64,000 nt of DNA from contig NZ_PJBC01000067.1 in NCBI RefSeq assembly GCF_002836515.1, positions 248,001 through 312,000 of the forward strand, in the 5' to 3' direction. Both the position numbers and the translations under genes were made by a program. This stretch comes from Pseudomonas sp. Choline-02u-1 (GTDB taxonomy: Bacteria; Pseudomonadota; Gammaproteobacteria; Pseudomonadales; Pseudomonadaceae). The notes below the pieces were generated by a model. The model was not told the DNA's origin. It saw nothing but the letters and a program-made list of their open reading frames with translations, and made no database searches. Shown here in pieces: positions 52,255-60,759 of this stretch (position 1 is the first letter of the stretch; the number at the start of each line of letters is the position of its first letter).

Positions 52255-53271
52255 ATGCTGGTCTTACGCCCAGTCGAGCAGAACGATCTGCCCCAGCTAC
52301 AGCGCCTGGCCCGCGAGAGCATGATCGGCGTCACCTCGCTGCCGGATGACAGCGAACACCTGCGCGAAAAAATCGCCGCCTCGTGCGCCTCCTTCGACAG
52401 CGCCGCCACAGCGCAGGGGCCGGAGAACTATTTCTTTGTGCTCGAAGACCTCGAACGCCAGCAACTGCTCGGCTGCTCGGAGATCCTTGCCACCGCCGGC
52501 TTCAAGGAGCCGTTCTACAGCCTGCGCAATCGCCACTTCACCAGCGCTTCGCGGGAATTGAACATTGAGCACGGCGTGCCGGCGTTGTCGCTGTGCCATG
52601 ACCTCAGCGGGCACACCTTGCTGCGCGGTTTCCACATCGATGCCGCGCTGGTGCGCACACCCTTTTGCGAACTGTTGTCGCGGGCGCGCCTGCTGTTCAT
52701 TGCCGCGCATGCACAGCGGTTCTCTGAGGCGGTAATCACCGAGATCGTCGGCTACAGCGACGAGCACGGTCACTCGCCATTCTGGGATGCCCTGGGCAAA
52801 CACTTCTTCGACCTGTCCTACGCGGAAGCCGAGCGTCTGTGCGGGTTGCAGAGCCGCACGTTCCTCGCCGAACTGATGCCGCAATACCCGATCTATGTGC
52901 CGATGCTGCCGCAAGCGGCGCAGGATTGCATCGGTCGCGTACACCCGGACGGCCAGGAAGCGTTCGACATTCTCGAGCGTGAAGGCTTCGAAACCAACAG
53001 CTACATCGACCTGTTCGACGCCGGTCCGACGCTGTATGCGCGTACTGCGAACATTCGCTCGATCGCTGACAGCCAGACCGCCATCGTTCGCCAACAAGCA
53101 TCGACCGACGCCCGCGGCCGTTATCTGCTGAGCAACGACGGCCTGCATGATTACCGCGCGATTGTCACCGAACTCGACTATCACACCGACCAGCCGCTGC
53201 CCCTGTCGCCCGCCATCTGCGCGGCGCTGAAAGTCAGTGATGGCGGTTCGATACGACTGGTCGCGCTGTGA
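52255..53271 (+). CDS. aruF: Arginine/ornithine succinyltransferase subunit alpha-like (AruF-type)
   Basis: The 338-residue protein is of the AstA/AruF type, which transfers succinyl from succinyl-CoA to arginine or ornithine in the AST pathway. It has the GNAT-like N-terminal LVLRPVEQNDLPQLQRLA, the central GHSPFWDALGKHFFDL and the FETNSYIDLFDAGPT ending of the family. AGGAG precedes ATG 52255. The rest of the aru operon (aruC, aruD, aruB, aruE) is not here, so this may be a paralogue. It is 49 bases upstream of its beta-type partner. Confidence 0.82.
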   Translation: MLVLRPVEQNDLPQLQRLARESMIGVTSLPDDSEHLREKIAASCASFDSAATAQGPENYFFVLEDLERQQLLGCSEILATAGFKEPFYSLRNRHFTSASRELNIEHGVPALSLCHDLSGHTLLRGFHIDAALVRTPFCELLSRARLLFIAAHAQRFSEAVITEIVGYSDEHGHSPFWDALGKHFFDLSYAEAERLCGLQSRTFLAELMPQYPIYVPMLPQAAQDCIGRVHPDGQEAFDILEREGFETNSYIDLFDAGPTLYARTANIRSIADSQTAIVRQQASTDARGRYLLSNDGLHDYRAIVTELDYHTDQPLPLSPAICAALKVSDGGSIRLVAL

Positions 53272-53320
53272 GCCGCGTTTGCCGTGGGTACCAGAATCGG
53301 TACGCAGAAGGAGTTGGAGC

Positions 53321-54355
53321 ATGATAGTTCGTCCGGTAAAAGTCAGCGACCTGCCCGCCTTGATGACCCTCGTCGAACAGGCCGGACCGGGGTTCACCAC
53401 CCTTCCTGCCAACGAAGACCGCCTGGCGCATCGGGTGCGCTGGGCGCAACGGGCTTTTGCCGAACAGGTGGAGCGGGCCGATGCCGATTACCTGTTCGTG
53501 CTTGAAGACGACGAACAGCGCGTCGTCGGTGTCAGCGCGATGGCCGGCGCCGTTGGCTTGCGCGAGCCCTGGTACAACTACCGGCTCGGCATGACGGTCA
53601 GTTCGGCACCTGACCTGGGCATTCAGCGGCAGATCCCGACGTTGTTCCTCAACAATGAACTGACCGGTCAATCGGAGCTGTGCTCGCTGTTCCTGCGCCA
53701 TGACCAGCGCAGCGGCAGCAATGGCCGCCTGTTGTCGCTGGGTCGTTTGCTGTTCGTCGCCGAATTCCCGCATCTGTTTGGCGAGAAAATGATCGCCGAG
53801 CTGCGAGGCAGTGCCGATGAAAATGGTTGTTCGCCGTTCTGGGACAGCCTCGGCCGGCACTTCTTCCAGATGGATTTCACCTACGCTGATCACTTGTCGG
53901 GCCTGGGCAACAAACCCTTCATCGCCGAACTGATGCCTCGCCAGCCGTTGTACACCTGTCTGCTGACCGAGCAGGCGCAGGCCGCGATCGGCCAGACTCA
54001 TCCGAATACCCAGCCGGCATTGAAAATCCTTCAGGCGGAGGGTTTTGCGCACCAGGGTTACATCGACATTTTTGACGGTGGTCCGGTCATCGAAGCGCCG
54101 ATCCGCAGCATCCGCACGGTACGCGACAGCCTCGAACTGGCCCTGAGCCTTGGCACCCCGGACGAGCAGGCACCGCTGTGGCTGATTCATAACCGCCGGT
54201 TGGAAAACTGCCGCATCACCGTGGCGCCCGGTCGAATGGTCGGAAACAGCCTGATGGTCGATCGCCTCACTGCCAAACGCCTGCAGCTTCAGCCGGGCAA
54301 TTCGGTACGCGCGGTGCGCCTGCCCCATCAACAACCACACGCCGTGGCAGCCTGA
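53321..54355 (+). CDS. aruG: Arginine/ornithine succinyltransferase subunit beta-like (AruG-type)
   Basis: The 344-residue partner subunit has the same layout: MIVRPVKVSDLPALMTL, NGCSPFWDSLGRHFFQMD, GLGNKPFIAELMPRQPLY and HQGYIDIFDGGPV. Alpha and beta form a heteromeric succinyltransferase. AAGGAG lies seven bases before ATG 53321. The two subunits share about the same size and clearly arose by duplication. Whether the substrate is arginine, ornithine or another amino acid cannot be told from sequence. Confidence 0.82.
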   Translation: MIVRPVKVSDLPALMTLVEQAGPGFTTLPANEDRLAHRVRWAQRAFAEQVERADADYLFVLEDDEQRVVGVSAMAGAVGLREPWYNYRLGMTVSSAPDLGIQRQIPTLFLNNELTGQSELCSLFLRHDQRSGSNGRLLSLGRLLFVAEFPHLFGEKMIAELRGSADENGCSPFWDSLGRHFFQMDFTYADHLSGLGNKPFIAELMPRQPLYTCLLTEQAQAAIGQTHPNTQPALKILQAEGFAHQGYIDIFDGGPVIEAPIRSIRTVRDSLELALSLGTPDEQAPLWLIHNRRLENCRITVAPGRMVGNSLMVDRLTAKRLQLQPGNSVRAVRLPHQQPHAVAA

Positions 54356-54509
54356 TATTCCCGGCGCGAGAGGTTAAACCTTTCAGCCGCCAGTCCTGCC
54401 GCGCAAATTCGTCATGATTCCTGACCCATTCGCGTGATAGCCTTTTCATTCTTCGGCGTTGACACCTTTGCTCAAGCCTTTCCATTTCTTATGTATTGGT
54501 GGAACTCGT

Positions 54510-55379
54510 ATGACCAGGCTTTCCCATCAAGATTTGCGCCGTAATTTCCGTCAGCTGCTGGCCTCCGACACCTGCTACCACACGGCTTCGGTGTTTGACC
54601 CGATGTCCGCCCGCATCGCCGCTGACCTGGGTTTTGAAGTGGGTATTCTTGGCGGTTCCGTGGCCTCCCTGCAGGTGCTCGGCGCACCGGACTTCGCCCT
54701 GATCACCCTCAGCGAATTCGCCGAACAGGCCACGCGCATCGGTCGCGTCGCCCAACTCCCCGTGATTGCCGACGCCGATCACGGCTATGGCAACGCCCTC
54801 AACGTGATGCGCACCATTGTCGAACTGGAACGCGCCGGTGTTGCGGCACTGACCATCGAAGACACCTTGCTGCCAGCGCAATTCGGGCGCAAATCCACTG
54901 ACCTGATTACGGTGGCAGAAGGCGTCGGCAAGATCCGCGCGGCGCTGGAAGCCCGGGTCGACACCGAAATGGCCATCGTCGCCCGCACCAACGCCGGCAT
55001 TCTGCCGATCCAGGAAATCATCAGCCGCACCCGCCAATATCAAGCGGCCGGCGCTGACGGTATCTGCATGGTCGGCGTGCAGGACTTCGACCAACTGGAA
55101 CAAATCGCCGAGCACCTGACCGTGCCGCTGATGCTGGTCACCTACGGTAACCCGGCCCTGCGCGATGACAAACGTCTGGCAGAACTCGGGGTGCGCGTGA
55201 CCATCGACGGCCACGGCGCCTACTTCGCTGCGATCAAAGCGACTTACGACAGCCTGCGCGAACAGCGGCAGATCTTCACCCAGGCCGCCGATCTGAGCGC
55301 GACCGAATTGACGCACACCTATACCCAACCCGAGGAATACATTCTCTGGGCCAAGGAGTACATGAGCGTCAAGGAGTAA
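54510..55379 (+). CDS. Oxaloacetate decarboxylase (PEP mutase/isocitrate lyase superfamily)
   Basis: The 289-residue barrel enzyme has the superfamily metal site ADADHGYGNAL and the ED pair in AALTIEDTLLP. In place of the isocitrate-lyase KKCGH loop it carries LLPAQFGRKST, the layout of P. aeruginosa PA4872, an oxaloacetate decarboxylase. It would make pyruvate and CO2 from oxaloacetate, linking amino-acid carbon to pyruvate. GGTGGA precedes ATG 54510. It follows aruG by 154 bases and may be separately expressed. Confidence 0.88.
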   Translation: MTRLSHQDLRRNFRQLLASDTCYHTASVFDPMSARIAADLGFEVGILGGSVASLQVLGAPDFALITLSEFAEQATRIGRVAQLPVIADADHGYGNALNVMRTIVELERAGVAALTIEDTLLPAQFGRKSTDLITVAEGVGKIRAALEARVDTEMAIVARTNAGILPIQEIISRTRQYQAAGADGICMVGVQDFDQLEQIAEHLTVPLMLVTYGNPALRDDKRLAELGVRVTIDGHGAYFAAIKATYDSLREQRQIFTQAADLSATELTHTYTQPEEYILWAKEYMSVKE

Positions 55380-55387
55380 ACGTTGGC

Positions 55388-55497
55388 TGGGCCAGCGCCA
55401 TCGCTGGCAAGCCAGCTCCCACAAAGTTTGCGTTGAACCATCAATTGATGTTCAACGCGCAACCTGTGGAGTCTGGCTTGCCAGAAATGAGGGCAGC
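55388..55497. repeat. REP doublet, GCTGGCAAGCCAGCTCCCAC family
   Basis: The inverted arms GCTGGCAAGCCAGCTCCCAC and GTGGAGTCTGGCTTGCCAG enclose an internal palindrome (CAATTGATG region). This third REP type is seen once here, between convergent genes. Confidence 0.75.
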
Positions 55498-55549
55498 CGT
55501 CACAGCGCTGAACCGGCGTAAGTAACTGAGTAACGTCTCGGCCAATCGA

Positions 55550-56725
55550 TCAATACCGATAAACCGCTGCCGCCCCCGTCTCGGTCGGCATCGAGCGTTC
55601 CGGCGGTACAACCACCACCTCACCGCCCTGGCGGATCACCGCCAGAATCAGTTCGTCGAGTACGTCCTTCGAATGAATTTTGCGGCTATCGGCAGCCTCG
55701 CGGTTCAGCGCATTGGCCGCAATGGTCCCGGCAATTTCACGTTCGGCCTCAACCAGCAACAAAGCCACCCTGCCCTCTACCGCTGCCTGGGCAATCTCCG
55801 ACAAATGTTGCCCCACCGCTCCCTGACCGAGCGCCACGCCATAGCGATCGAATGCTTTATTCAGCCCATCGTCATGACGCTTGCGCAACACAACCGCGCA
55901 GGCTGCCGCCAGTTGCGCAGGCTGAAGCGTCGCCGGATCCCGCTCGATGCCGTCGGGTAACAGAAACGGGTTATGGCTCACCGTACGGAAGACCGCCTGG
56001 TTCTCCGGCAGCGCAACGAGCACCAGCGGCAGGCTGGACTGGCGCGAGCAATGCTCGGTGACAGCTTTATCGACCGCGCGGAAAAACCGCTCTCGGTCGA
56101 GGTTGATTTCATCCTGCTTACCGCCACCGCCCGACTCGTGCATCATCGGATCACCACGCTCCCCCCCACCGCTGAAGCCATCAGGGTGGCCCTGCTGATC
56201 GCGTGGCGTGAGCTCGTTACCGAGCGCATCCGCCAGTCGGGTGGGCACCGCTTCGGGCAGCTCGACCTCCTGCATCTGCTGCCCCGTCCCTTGATACATC
56301 TGCACGCTGTCACGGGACAGGCACAGCACCTGGCAACGATCAATCACCGGCGCCAGGCGCAGCAACGGCTTGAGATACGGATGGCCGTTGACGATGACCG
56401 CTTCGCGAACCGCCTGATGCAGGCCGACCACGATGAAATGCTCCTCGCCGCCGAAAACTGCGATGGACTCGGGGCAGGTATTCCAGAAGGACTGATCATC
56501 CAGCAGCTCATGAAATGGCGCGAGCACGCTGTCCCTGGGCGACTCGGGAGAATGTTGTTCGAGCAAACCTTCCAGCTGCCTGACCAGATTCTTGAAACGG
56601 ATCGGGTCTTGCGAGCGTTCCGGAAAGGTTCGATGCGCCGGCATGTACAGGCTGAGGTTGAGACGGTCATTCAGGGCCAGCAGTGTGCTCAGCGTTTCGT
56701 GGGTAAAGGGTTGAATCCGGGCCAT
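55550..56725 (-). CDS. baeRF3-domain (archaeo-eukaryotic release-factor-like) protein
   Basis: The 391-residue protein matches the bacterial archaeo-eukaryotic release factor family (baeRF3). It has an N-terminal NTD-like part with LSLYMPAHRTFPE, a middle domain with RCQVLCLSRDSVQMYQ, and a C-terminal domain with VALLLVEAEREIAG and the LAVIRQGGEVVVVPPE ending. A Gly/Asp-rich loop occupies the place where true release factors carry GGQ (GGGGKQDE, about 195-205). The family is proposed to act in translation termination or rescue under stress. It is 11 bases downstream of the HPF/RaiA-like gene, as a second gene of one operon. Confidence 0.78.
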   Translation of the reverse strand: MARIQPFTHETLSTLLALNDRLNLSLYMPAHRTFPERSQDPIRFKNLVRQLEGLLEQHSPESPRDSVLAPFHELLDDQSFWNTCPESIAVFGGEEHFIVVGLHQAVREAVIVNGHPYLKPLLRLAPVIDRCQVLCLSRDSVQMYQGTGQQMQEVELPEAVPTRLADALGNELTPRDQQGHPDGFSGGGERGDPMMHESGGGGKQDEINLDRERFFRAVDKAVTEHCSRQSSLPLVLVALPENQAVFRTVSHNPFLLPDGIERDPATLQPAQLAAACAVVLRKRHDDGLNKAFDRYGVALGQGAVGQHLSEIAQAAVEGRVALLLVEAEREIAGTIAANALNREAADSRKIHSKDVLDELILAVIRQGGEVVVVPPERSMPTETGAAAVYRY

Positions 56726-56736
56726 GACGACACTCC

Positions 56737-57162
56737 TTACTCTTTCTCCAGGTCAGCTTGTCTGGCGAGAAACTCGTCTTCGAGCATGGCGTCGATTTCC
56801 GCTGGCGAATCCTCCCGAACCGGCGGTGCCGTCAGGCGTCCGGTCGATTCGACGCGCGGCGACAGGCGCCCCACCAGATGCTCCAGCGCATGGGCAATCT
56901 TTTTTGCCGCTCCGGCGACGGCCAGCTCCAGACTTTCGGCATGATGGCTGGCCGACAGCGAGGTGTGCCCCTTGGGATGCGCCTCGATCTGGCAGCGCTT
57001 GTCTTGCGCACCGGATTTCTGTGCGTTGACGTCGCCAACGTGAATTTCCAATCGGGTCAGAAATGACGAATAGCGGTCCAGTTCATCGACCACCGTACTG
57101 CCCACCCACTTCTGCAGTTCGGCGCTGCCTTCGATATGGTTGCTGTCTACTTGTACTTGCAT
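56737..57162 (-). CDS. HPF/RaiA-like ribosome-associated protein
   Basis: The 141-residue protein has the beta-alpha-beta-beta-beta-alpha pattern of ribosome hibernation factors: MQVQVDSNHIEGSAELQKWV, LDRYSSFLTRLEIHVGDVNA, KRCQIEAHPKGHTSLSASHH and LAVAGAAKKIAHALEHLVGR, then an acidic tail. Such factors occupy the ribosome decoding centre in stasis. It is paired with the baeRF3 gene downstream. The start has GAGTATTTCACC ahead, so the ribosome site is moderate. Confidence 0.8.
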   Translation of the reverse strand: MQVQVDSNHIEGSAELQKWVGSTVVDELDRYSSFLTRLEIHVGDVNAQKSGAQDKRCQIEAHPKGHTSLSASHHAESLELAVAGAAKKIAHALEHLVGRLSPRVESTGRLTAPPVREDSPAEIDAMLEDEFLARQADLEKE

Positions 57163-57199
57163 GGTGAAATACTCCGCGTGCTCTGGGCTTGAGGGGTAA

Positions 57200-57670
57200 T
57201 CAGCAGCTTCCCGGCGGGATGCCGTCCTTGTTGAAGTCCTTCAAGCGCTCGCGCTCCTGTTCGGTGGAATGCGCAGGCATGGTGTCGTTCGGCTCATTGT
57301 TCGGCGGGTTGCTCGGTTGATCTTTCTTCTCATCACTCATGATGACGCTCCCATTGGTTGATACGCATGCGGCGCCTTGCGGGCGCTGGGGCTGGTCGTC
57401 TTCCTGGCCTGTCGGTAGTCGAAGCGACGAGATTTTCAGGCAATCGCGCTGCTCACGCGCGAGGCTCTCGAGGGTAAATTCACGCGCGTCATCCGCCGCG
57501 TTTATCAGCAACTGCCAATCGTCACGGGTGATCCATTCGTGCAGCAGCAATTCGTCGGCACGCTGGATCAGGGTGCGGTGATAATCGTCGGGGAAATCCA
57601 GGCGATAGGCGTCGTCCTCCAGCAACAGACGCCACGCTTTCAGTTCCATTTCAAGATCGGTTTCACTCAC
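57200..57670 (-). CDS. Small acidic hypothetical protein, possibly two in-frame products
   Basis: The open frame encodes 156 residues. The first 77 form a compact Asp/Glu/Arg-rich helical unit (WRLLLEDDAYRLDFPDDYHR). The C-terminal 46 residues start at an internal ATG (57340) with its own GGGAG site eight bases upstream: MSDEKKDQPSNPPNNEPNDT, ending GIPPGSC. No stop separates them, so either one fusion protein or two products are made. It lies just upstream of the HPF-like gene on the same strand, fitting the same stress module. Confidence 0.55.
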   Translation of the reverse strand: MSETDLEMELKAWRLLLEDDAYRLDFPDDYHRTLIQRADELLLHEWITRDDWQLLINAADDAREFTLESLAREQRDCLKISSLRLPTGQEDDQPQRPQGAACVSTNGSVIMSDEKKDQPSNPPNNEPNDTMPAHSTEQERERLKDFNKDGIPPGSC

Positions 57671-58141
57671 GGCGGTGTCCTTCTCGGATCGGTGGTTGCA
57701 CGTTGTCCTCGGTACAGAACCAGGCGTTGCGCACGGCTCAGCTCACCTGCTTCAGCGCATGTTTGAGCGCTTGGCAATCAGCGGATGGCCACTCACCGTG
57801 CAAAGTCGACTGCGCCTATCGTGCGCTCATTCCTCTGCGTCGACGGACGGCGTGATACAGCGAAACGGCCGCATTGAAAGGGCTGCGGCCTCATGGAGAT
57901 GACAAGCAAGCAATCAGGAAGCTTCGGTTTTTTTGCATTGAAAACCGATGAGCGGATGTAGCTTCAATGGGATTGAAGCGCAGCGAGGTTGGCAGAACCG
58001 GCACAATCTCAGCGCTTGTGGCGGCTCTTGCAGTGCGCAAGGAACTGTTTCAGGCACAGGCGCAGCTCACTCGAGGAGCCGCGCTCTGGTCTTTTACCGA
58101 CTGGTGTTCTGATCGTGCCCACCATCAAGACACCCCATGCT
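57671..58141. other. 471-base intergenic region
   Basis: No convincing gene. The visible parts are the promoter region of the stress module (minus strand, right of 57670) and a short hairpin GGCCGC/GCGGCC near 57870-57893. The DNA near 57955-58000 is A/T-poor and unstructured. Confidence 0.45.
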
Positions 58142-59377
58142 TCATCGCGGTTTGGCCAGTTCCATGATCATCCGCGACAACAGATAAATCCGCGGCGCCA
58201 CGCTCGCCACTTCGGCATATTCTTGCGGGGTGTGAATATTGCCGCCGACAATCCCGAATCCATCCAGCGTCGGCGTCCCCACCCCGGCAGACAGACTGGC
58301 ATCCGCCGCGCCACCGCTGCCCTCTTCCGTCAACTGGCGGCCGATCTCGCCGTAAATCCCCTGCGCCATGGCCATCAAGCGATCCGACTCGGCTGTCTGC
58401 GGCATCGGCGGCAAACCGCGTTGCAAGGAAGTCTTCACTTCGGTTTCAGCTATGAGTTTGTCCTGCGAGACCCGCGCCAGATCCTTCTCGATGCGATCGA
58501 ACTCTTCCGGCACCGCCGCGCGCACATCCGCCTTGGCCGTGGCCTGATCAGGAATCACGTTGGTGCGATCGCCGGCCTTGAGCACGGTGAAGTTGATGGT
58601 GGTTTTCTTCGCCTCATCGCCGAGCTTGCCCAGTTGCAGAATCTGATGCGCCGCTTCCATCGCCGCGTTCCGTCCAAGCTCTGGCGCGACGCCGGCGTGG
58701 GCGGCCTTGCCTTTGACTTCGACCAGCGCCGTCGCACTGCCCTTGCGCCACACCACCAGGCCATCGGCCGGGCGGCCCGGTTCGAGGTTGAGGGTCACAT
58801 CGTGCTGTTTGGCGGTTTTCTTGATCAGGTCGGTAGCAACGTCCGAGCCGGTTTCTTCGCTGGCGTCGAGCAGGAAAGTGATCTGCGCGTAATCCTTGAA
58901 GTCGAGGTTTTTCAGCACTTTCAGCGCGTAGATACCGGCGACGATCCCGCCCTTGTCGTCCATCACCCCCGGCCCGTAGGCACGGCCGTCCTTGATGTGA
59001 AATGGCCGCTCGGCAGCGGAGCCTTCCTTGAACACCGTGTCCATGTGCGCCATCAGAAGGATTTTTGCCTTGCCGGTGCCTTTGAACGTGGCCAGCACGT
59101 GGTTGGATTTTTCCGGCGTGTTCGGCACCAATTCAATGGTTGCGCCAAGTTTTTTGAGCTCATCGATGGCGATGTCGCTGACCTGTTTCAGGCCCGGTTC
59201 ATAGCCGGATCCGGAGTCGATATTGACCAGTCGTTCCAATAACTTCAGCGCTTCGGGCTGGTACTGCTCGGCATCGGCGAGCACTTGCTTATGCGGTTCA
59301 GCGGCGTTTGCGGCCGAGAACGCGAGGGACAGACCGAGGCTGGCGGCCAGCAGGGAGCGGGGAAATGAGAACGTCAT
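58142..59377 (-). CDS. Periplasmic M20 peptidase, glutamate carboxypeptidase (CPG2-like)
   Basis: The 411-residue zinc peptidase has a signal peptide (MTFSFPRSLLAASLGLSLAF, cleaved near AANA). It has the di-zinc ligands in LLMAHMDTV, GVMDDKGG, ASEETGSD with the catalytic Glu, and IHTPQEY, plus the dimerisation domain. It strongly resembles Pseudomonas carboxypeptidase G2, which removes C-terminal glutamate from folates and related N-acyl-glutamates in the periplasm. AAGGA precedes ATG 59377. It is the only gene of its transcript. Confidence 0.9.
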   Translation of the reverse strand: MTFSFPRSLLAASLGLSLAFSAANAAEPHKQVLADAEQYQPEALKLLERLVNIDSGSGYEPGLKQVSDIAIDELKKLGATIELVPNTPEKSNHVLATFKGTGKAKILLMAHMDTVFKEGSAAERPFHIKDGRAYGPGVMDDKGGIVAGIYALKVLKNLDFKDYAQITFLLDASEETGSDVATDLIKKTAKQHDVTLNLEPGRPADGLVVWRKGSATALVEVKGKAAHAGVAPELGRNAAMEAAHQILQLGKLGDEAKKTTINFTVLKAGDRTNVIPDQATAKADVRAAVPEEFDRIEKDLARVSQDKLIAETEVKTSLQRGLPPMPQTAESDRLMAMAQGIYGEIGRQLTEEGSGGAADASLSAGVGTPTLDGFGIVGGNIHTPQEYAEVASVAPRIYLLSRMIMELAKPR

Positions 59378-59499
59378 GAAGCAGTCCTTGTTTCGTGTCG
59401 GAGGGATTCAACCGTAACCGACATTGGCGCAAGGCTCTATAGCGGATGCGACACTTGCCCGACCGCCACCGAACAAATTGCAGGAACTGCCGACATCCA

Positions 59500-60597
59500 T
59501 CAAACCGAATCCAGCAGCGCCTGCCTCGGTTTGTTATCGCTGTTGCAGATAACGCGATTGCGCCCACTGGCCTTGGCTTCGTACAAGGCCTGATCGGCAT
59601 CATCCAGCCACCGCGTGGCGTCGGCATGGCTCGGGTCGTACGCGGCCAGGCCAATGCTCAGACTGACCTTCAGCGCCGGGCTCTGCTCATAGCCCAGAAT
59701 CGCGAAGCGCTCGCGCAGGGCTTCCATGGCTTGGGCGGCATTGAATAGCGGCAGGTCCGGCAGGATCACGCAGAACTCATCCCCGCCATATCGCCTGGCC
59801 ACATCGCTGGCGCGCAGGTTGTGCTTGAGCAGTTTGCTCAACTGGCGCAGGACGATATCGCCAGCGACGTGGCCATAGGTGTCATTGATTGCCTTGAAAT
59901 GATCGATGTCGATCAGCGCAATCGCCGCGCCCTGCTGCTGGCGTGTGCAACGCTGGAACGCAAGGTTCAGTTGATCTTTCCATGCGCCGTGATTGAGCAA
60001 ACCGGTCAGGCTGTCAGTGCGACTCAACGCCAGCAGCTCACGCTTGTGTCGACCGAGGGTCGAGGCCTGGCGAAAGCAGATCCAGCCCAGCGCCAGCGGA
60101 TACAGCAACAGCAACGGCAAACAGGCGTAAAGCTGCAGCGGCGTTGTCTGCGGGATGAACGTCGGCGCAAACACCACCAGCCCCACGCCCATACCGAGCA
60201 GCTGTGCCGCCGTCCCCGCCAGCAGAAACCGGCCGCCACCGATGGCGACGTTGTTCATGGCCATCATTGAAACCGTGGTTGCACTGGGCAGCGGATTGAA
60301 CTGCATGGCAGCGACCCAGAAACCGCCCATGAACGCGTCGATCAGTAAATTGCGGTGTTCGGCGCGGAACGGCACGCTCGAGCGGCGCGCCCAATGGAAA
60401 GCCAGATGCGGCCAGACCAGGCCGTTGAACAGCATCAGGCCCCACACCCACAGCGGCGGATCGAGGGAATACATTGCGGCGCTGATGCATATGAGCCCGA
60501 GCAGCAGCCCGAACACCCGCGACGTATACAGCCTCCTGGCCAGTGAAAGTCCCTTTCCTCGCGTATTTCCCATAAGGGCCTCGACCGCGCGATGCAT
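59500..60597 (-). CDS. Membrane diguanylate cyclase (MASE2-GGDEF)
   Basis: The 365-residue inner-membrane enzyme makes cyclic-di-GMP. Residues about 20-185 hold a MASE2-like sensor with five or six membrane helices (RLYTSRVFGLLLGLICISAA and following). The GGDEF domain follows, with FKAINDTYGH and the active RRYGGDEF. An inhibition (I) site RASD lies five residues before it, so product inhibition is expected. This order matches DgcC/AdrA, which promotes cellulose and biofilm in enterics. The signal is unknown. Confidence 0.92.
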   Translation of the reverse strand: MHRAVEALMGNTRGKGLSLARRLYTSRVFGLLLGLICISAAMYSLDPPLWVWGLMLFNGLVWPHLAFHWARRSSVPFRAEHRNLLIDAFMGGFWVAAMQFNPLPSATTVSMMAMNNVAIGGGRFLLAGTAAQLLGMGVGLVVFAPTFIPQTTPLQLYACLPLLLLYPLALGWICFRQASTLGRHKRELLALSRTDSLTGLLNHGAWKDQLNLAFQRCTRQQQGAAIALIDIDHFKAINDTYGHVAGDIVLRQLSKLLKHNLRASDVARRYGGDEFCVILPDLPLFNAAQAMEALRERFAILGYEQSPALKVSLSIGLAAYDPSHADATRWLDDADQALYEAKASGRNRVICNSDNKPRQALLDSV

Positions 60598-60759
60598 GGT
60601 TACACCCCGACACGGTGTGTTCGGAGTCTATCAGGGCACCGTTAAATAGCCATCACCGGCCAGCGGCCTGAATAGAGCGCTATCAGCGCCGCACACGCGG
60701 CCCAGAGTTGGCTATAAATGAAAGAGGGAAAAGGAACGACAATTCTAAGAAGGGGGCCC

